From NCBI GenBank assembly GCA_964601895.1, contig CAZROT010000003.1, positions 62,001 to 126,000 of the forward strand: DNA of 64,000 nucleotides, given 5' to 3'. Position 1 is the stretch's first letter; each line of letters opens with the position of its first letter. A program made the translations under genes and the position numbers. A model generated the notes under the pieces. The model was not told where the DNA came from. It searched no databases and saw nothing but the letters and a program-made list of their open reading frames with translations. This document shows, piece by piece, positions 61,730 through 64,000 of this stretch. The DNA comes from CAZROT01 sp964601895 (GTDB lineage: Bacteria > Pseudomonadota > Gammaproteobacteria > Enterobacterales > Enterobacteriaceae).

Positions 61730-62890
61730 TTGATAAAGTCAGCACTACTGGTTCTGGAAGACGGAACCCAATTCTATGGCCGCTCTGTAGGAGCGCCCGG
61801 CGTCACGGTGGGAGAACTGGTTTTCAATACCTCAATGACAGGCTATCAGGAAATACTCACCGATCCCTCTTATTTTCGCCAGATAATCACGCTGACTTAT
61901 CCTCATATTGGCAATGTTGGCACCAATGCCAGTGATGCAGAATCCACCAGGATACACGCACATGGGCTGATTATTCGTGACCTGTCCCCGGTTGCCAGTA
62001 GCTGGCGTAATGAAGAAAGCCTGCCTGACTGGCTGAAACGCCATAATCTTGTGGCAATAGCCGATATTGATACGCGCAAACTCACCAACCTGCTACGGGA
62101 AAAAGGTGCGCAAAATGGCTGTATTATCGCGCGGGAACATAGCACTGTCACACAGCAGGATGTTCAGATGGCACGGGAAAAAGCCTGCGCTTTCACCGTA
62201 ACAGGAATGGATTTTGCCAGGGCAGTAAGTACAAAGGAACCTTACACCTGGTCAACAGGCAGCCTGACAGGCAACAGCGGGCAATCGGCAGAAAAAGCGC
62301 ACGCTAATTTACCCTGGCATGTCGTTGTCTATGATTATGGTGTAAAGCAAAACATGCTGCGTATGCTGGTTGACAGGGGCTGCCGCCTCACCGTTGTGCC
62401 CGCCGCGACGCCAGCCGAAGAGGTGCTAAATTTAAATCCGCACGGCATATTTCTGTCCAATGGTCCCGGGGACCCCGGTGCCTGCGATTATGCCATTACC
62501 GCCATCAGGCAGCTGTTGAAAACTGACATTCCGTTATTCGGTATCTGTCTCGGTCATCAACTGCTGGCACTGGCCAGTGGTGCTAAAACGATAAAAATGA
62601 AATTTGGCCATCGTGGCAGTAACCATCCGGTAAAAAATATCGATAGCGGTGCGGTGATGATTACAGCGCAAAATCACGGTTTTGCTGTGGACAGCAACAC
62701 CTTACCCTCCTGCCTGCGCTCGACACACCAGTCACTGTTTGATGGATCCCTGCAGGGTATTGCACGCACGGACAGAGCCGCCTTTGGTTTTCAGGGCCAC
62801 CCCGAAGCAAGCCCGGGCCCGCACGACGCTGCTATTTTGTTCGACCATTTCATTGCATTAATGAACGATTATCACTGTCAGCATGCTTAA
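61730..62890 (+). CDS. carA: carbamoyl-phosphate synthase small (glutaminase) subunit
   Basis: 386 residues; releases ammonia from glutamine for CarB. The start codon is TTG at 61730, preceded by GGGAGG; E. coli carA also starts with UUG. The N-terminal CPSase domain begins IKSALLVLEDGTQFYG. The class I amidotransferase triad is Cys273 in FGICLGHQLLALA with the His and Glu in HPEASPGPHD. Followed by carB after an unusually long 146-bp spacer. Confidence 0.98.
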   Translation: MIKSALLVLEDGTQFYGRSVGAPGVTVGELVFNTSMTGYQEILTDPSYFRQIITLTYPHIGNVGTNASDAESTRIHAHGLIIRDLSPVASSWRNEESLPDWLKRHNLVAIADIDTRKLTNLLREKGAQNGCIIAREHSTVTQQDVQMAREKACAFTVTGMDFARAVSTKEPYTWSTGSLTGNSGQSAEKAHANLPWHVVVYDYGVKQNMLRMLVDRGCRLTVVPAATPAEEVLNLNPHGIFLSNGPGDPGACDYAITAIRQLLKTDIPLFGICLGHQLLALASGAKTIKMKFGHRGSNHPVKNIDSGAVMITAQNHGFAVDSNTLPSCLRSTHQSLFDGSLQGIARTDRAAFGFQGHPEASPGPHDAAILFDHFIALMNDYHCQHA

Positions 62891-63036
62891 GCCTCCTCTT
62901 AGCAGCAGCACAGTATAAAGCAAGGTAAAACACACAAGCAGACACAGCCAATAAACATGCTGAGTTCAATGTTAACACAGCATATTGTATAGCTTGCTGA
63001 TTATAACAATATCCGATCATCAGGAGCGAAAGTTTC

Positions 63037-64000
63037 ATGCCAGCACGTACCGATATAAGCAGTATCCTCGTCCTGGGAGCAGGTCCGATTGTTATCGGTC
63101 AGGCCTGTGAATTCGATTATTCTGGTGCCCAGGCCTGTAAGGCGCTGCGTGAAGAGGGATATCGGGTTATTTTAGTAAATTCCAACCCGGCAACCATCAT
63201 GACCGACCCACATATGGCTGATGCTACCTACATTGAGCCCCTGTCCTGTGACGTCATCAGCAACATTATTGACAAAGAACGGCCTGATGCCATCTTACCC
63301 ACCATGGGCGGTCAGACTGCATTAAACTGTGCCCTTGAACTGGAGCGTCAGGGCGTACTTGCCAGGTTTGCTATCACCATGATTGGCGCAACTGCACAAG
63401 CTATTGATAAAGCAGAAGACAGGCGTCTTTTTGATATGTCGATGAAAAAAATTGGCCTTGAAACAGCACGTTCCGGCATTGCCCACAATCTCGAAGAAGC
63501 CTTAAGCGTTGCTGCTGACATTGGTTTTCCCTGTATTATCCGCCCTTCTTTCACCATGGGCGGTAGCGGTGGCGGCATTGCTTATAACCATGAAGAATTT
63601 AACACCATCTGCAAGCGTGGCCTTGAGCTCTCACCTACACACGAATTATTAATCGACGAGTCCTTAATTGGCTGGAAAGAATATGAAATGGAAGTGGTGC
63701 GCGATGCAAATGACAATTGCATTATTGTGTGCTCAATAGAAAACCTTGATCCCATGGGGATTCATACGGGTGATTCCATCACGGTAGCCCCAGCTCAGAC
63801 GCTGACTGACAGAGAATATCAACACATGCGTAATGCTTCCATGGCGGTATTACGTGAAATCGGGGTAGAAACAGGAGGGGCTAACGTACAATTTGCGGTC
63901 GATCCCAAAACAGGGCGTATTATCGTCATCGAAATGAATCCGCGTGTTTCACGCTCCTCAGCACTGGCCTCCAAGGCAACAGGATTTCCCATCGCAAAAG
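63037..64000 (+). CDS. carB: carbamoyl-phosphate synthase large subunit, truncated by window edge
   Basis: The first 321 codons of an intact frame that runs off the window. The start is MPARTDI, then VLGAGPIVIGQACEFDYSGAQ and VNSNPATIMTD, with the ATP-grasp residues in IIRPSFTMGGSGGGIAYN and SLIGWKEYEMEVVRD. The last visible block, EMNPRVSRSSALASKATGFPIAK, is near the end of the carboxyphosphate domain. AGGAG (63022-63026) lies 10 bases before the ATG. Feeds arginine and pyrimidine synthesis. Confidence 0.97.
   Translation, partial: MPARTDISSILVLGAGPIVIGQACEFDYSGAQACKALREEGYRVILVNSNPATIMTDPHMADATYIEPLSCDVISNIIDKERPDAILPTMGGQTALNCALELERQGVLARFAITMIGATAQAIDKAEDRRLFDMSMKKIGLETARSGIAHNLEEALSVAADIGFPCIIRPSFTMGGSGGGIAYNHEEFNTICKRGLELSPTHELLIDESLIGWKEYEMEVVRDANDNCIIVCSIENLDPMGIHTGDSITVAPAQTLTDREYQHMRNASMAVLREIGVETGGANVQFAVDPKTGRIIVIEMNPRVSRSSALASKATGFPIAK

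Noticed and set aside
1..64000. CRISPR arrays, insertion sequences, prophage or a replication origin
   Set aside because: No regularly spaced repeats, transposase or phage genes were seen, and no DnaA-box cluster; the ERIC element is the only mobile-type repeat found.

Overview
The window is chromosomal DNA of a gammaproteobacterium of the order Enterobacterales. Almost every protein reads as a close homologue of an Escherichia coli/Yersinia gene. Hallmarks include Lpp with its C-terminal lysine, ArcA, the thrABC operon, Slt with its catalytic glutamate at mature position 478, a TTG-started rpsT and carA, and an ERIC-type repeat. By eye, base composition is moderate in genes and very AT-rich in several intergenic stretches. 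Many genes normally found between these neighbours are missing (thrL, trpR, rob/creABCD, nhaR, fkpB, yejK/yejL, tyrB, truD/surE), one gene is frameshifted, and a YopJ-type effector is present. Together these suggest a host-associated lineage undergoing genome reduction and rearrangement. I cannot name the genus.

Layout. 1-2.8 kb: the 3' part of an L,D-transpeptidase gene, a frameshifted aldehyde dehydrogenase, an orphan FabG-like reductase and tRNA-Pro(GGG). 2.9-4.4 kb: ftsB-ispD-ispF (minus strand). 4.9-6.1 kb: a membrane diguanylate cyclase of DgcN/YfiN type. 6.6-11.5 kb: slt, gpmB, a Tat-signal DJ-1/PfpI protein and arcA. 12.2-22.3 kb: thrABC, yaaA, talB, dnaK (sigma-32 promoter), an ERIC element and dnaJ, in E. 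coli order. 22.4-32.8 kb: plsB, ubiA, ubiC, dnaB, alr, ssb, uvrA (the E. coli 91-92 min region with local inversions). 33.3-37.4 kb: an outer-membrane beta-barrel, ribE, mdtK, tRNA-Val(GAC), lpp (E. coli 37-38 min). 37.9-40.6 kb: an aromatic amino-acid permease and an exported SAM-hydrolase-family protein. 41.0-51.4 kb: mepS, yejABEF, yejG, rsuA, rplY, yejM (E. coli 49 min). 51.6 kb to the end: nhaA, rpsT, the YopJ-family effector, ribF, ileS, lspA, ispH, dapB, carA, carB (partial). This last block resumes the E. coli 0-1 min order, so about 29 kb from elsewhere lies between dnaJ and nhaA.

Functional themes. Envelope biogenesis is well represented: L,D-transpeptidase and its likely substrate Lpp, Slt, MepS, Alr, LspA, FtsB, YejM, PlsB. 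So are isoprenoid and quinone synthesis (IspD, IspF, IspH, UbiA, UbiC), threonine and diaminopimelate synthesis, flavin synthesis (RibE, RibF), carbamoyl phosphate synthesis, chaperones, and replication/repair (DnaB, SSB, UvrA).

The most interesting item is the 530-residue YopJ-family acetyltransferase (53467-55059). Its H-E-C catalytic residues are intact, and it carries a C-terminal region of about 210 residues that compact members such as YopJ lack. Other notable items are the exported SAM-hydrolase-like protein, the ERIC element inside dnaKJ, and a candidate structured RNA upstream of the outer-membrane protein gene.
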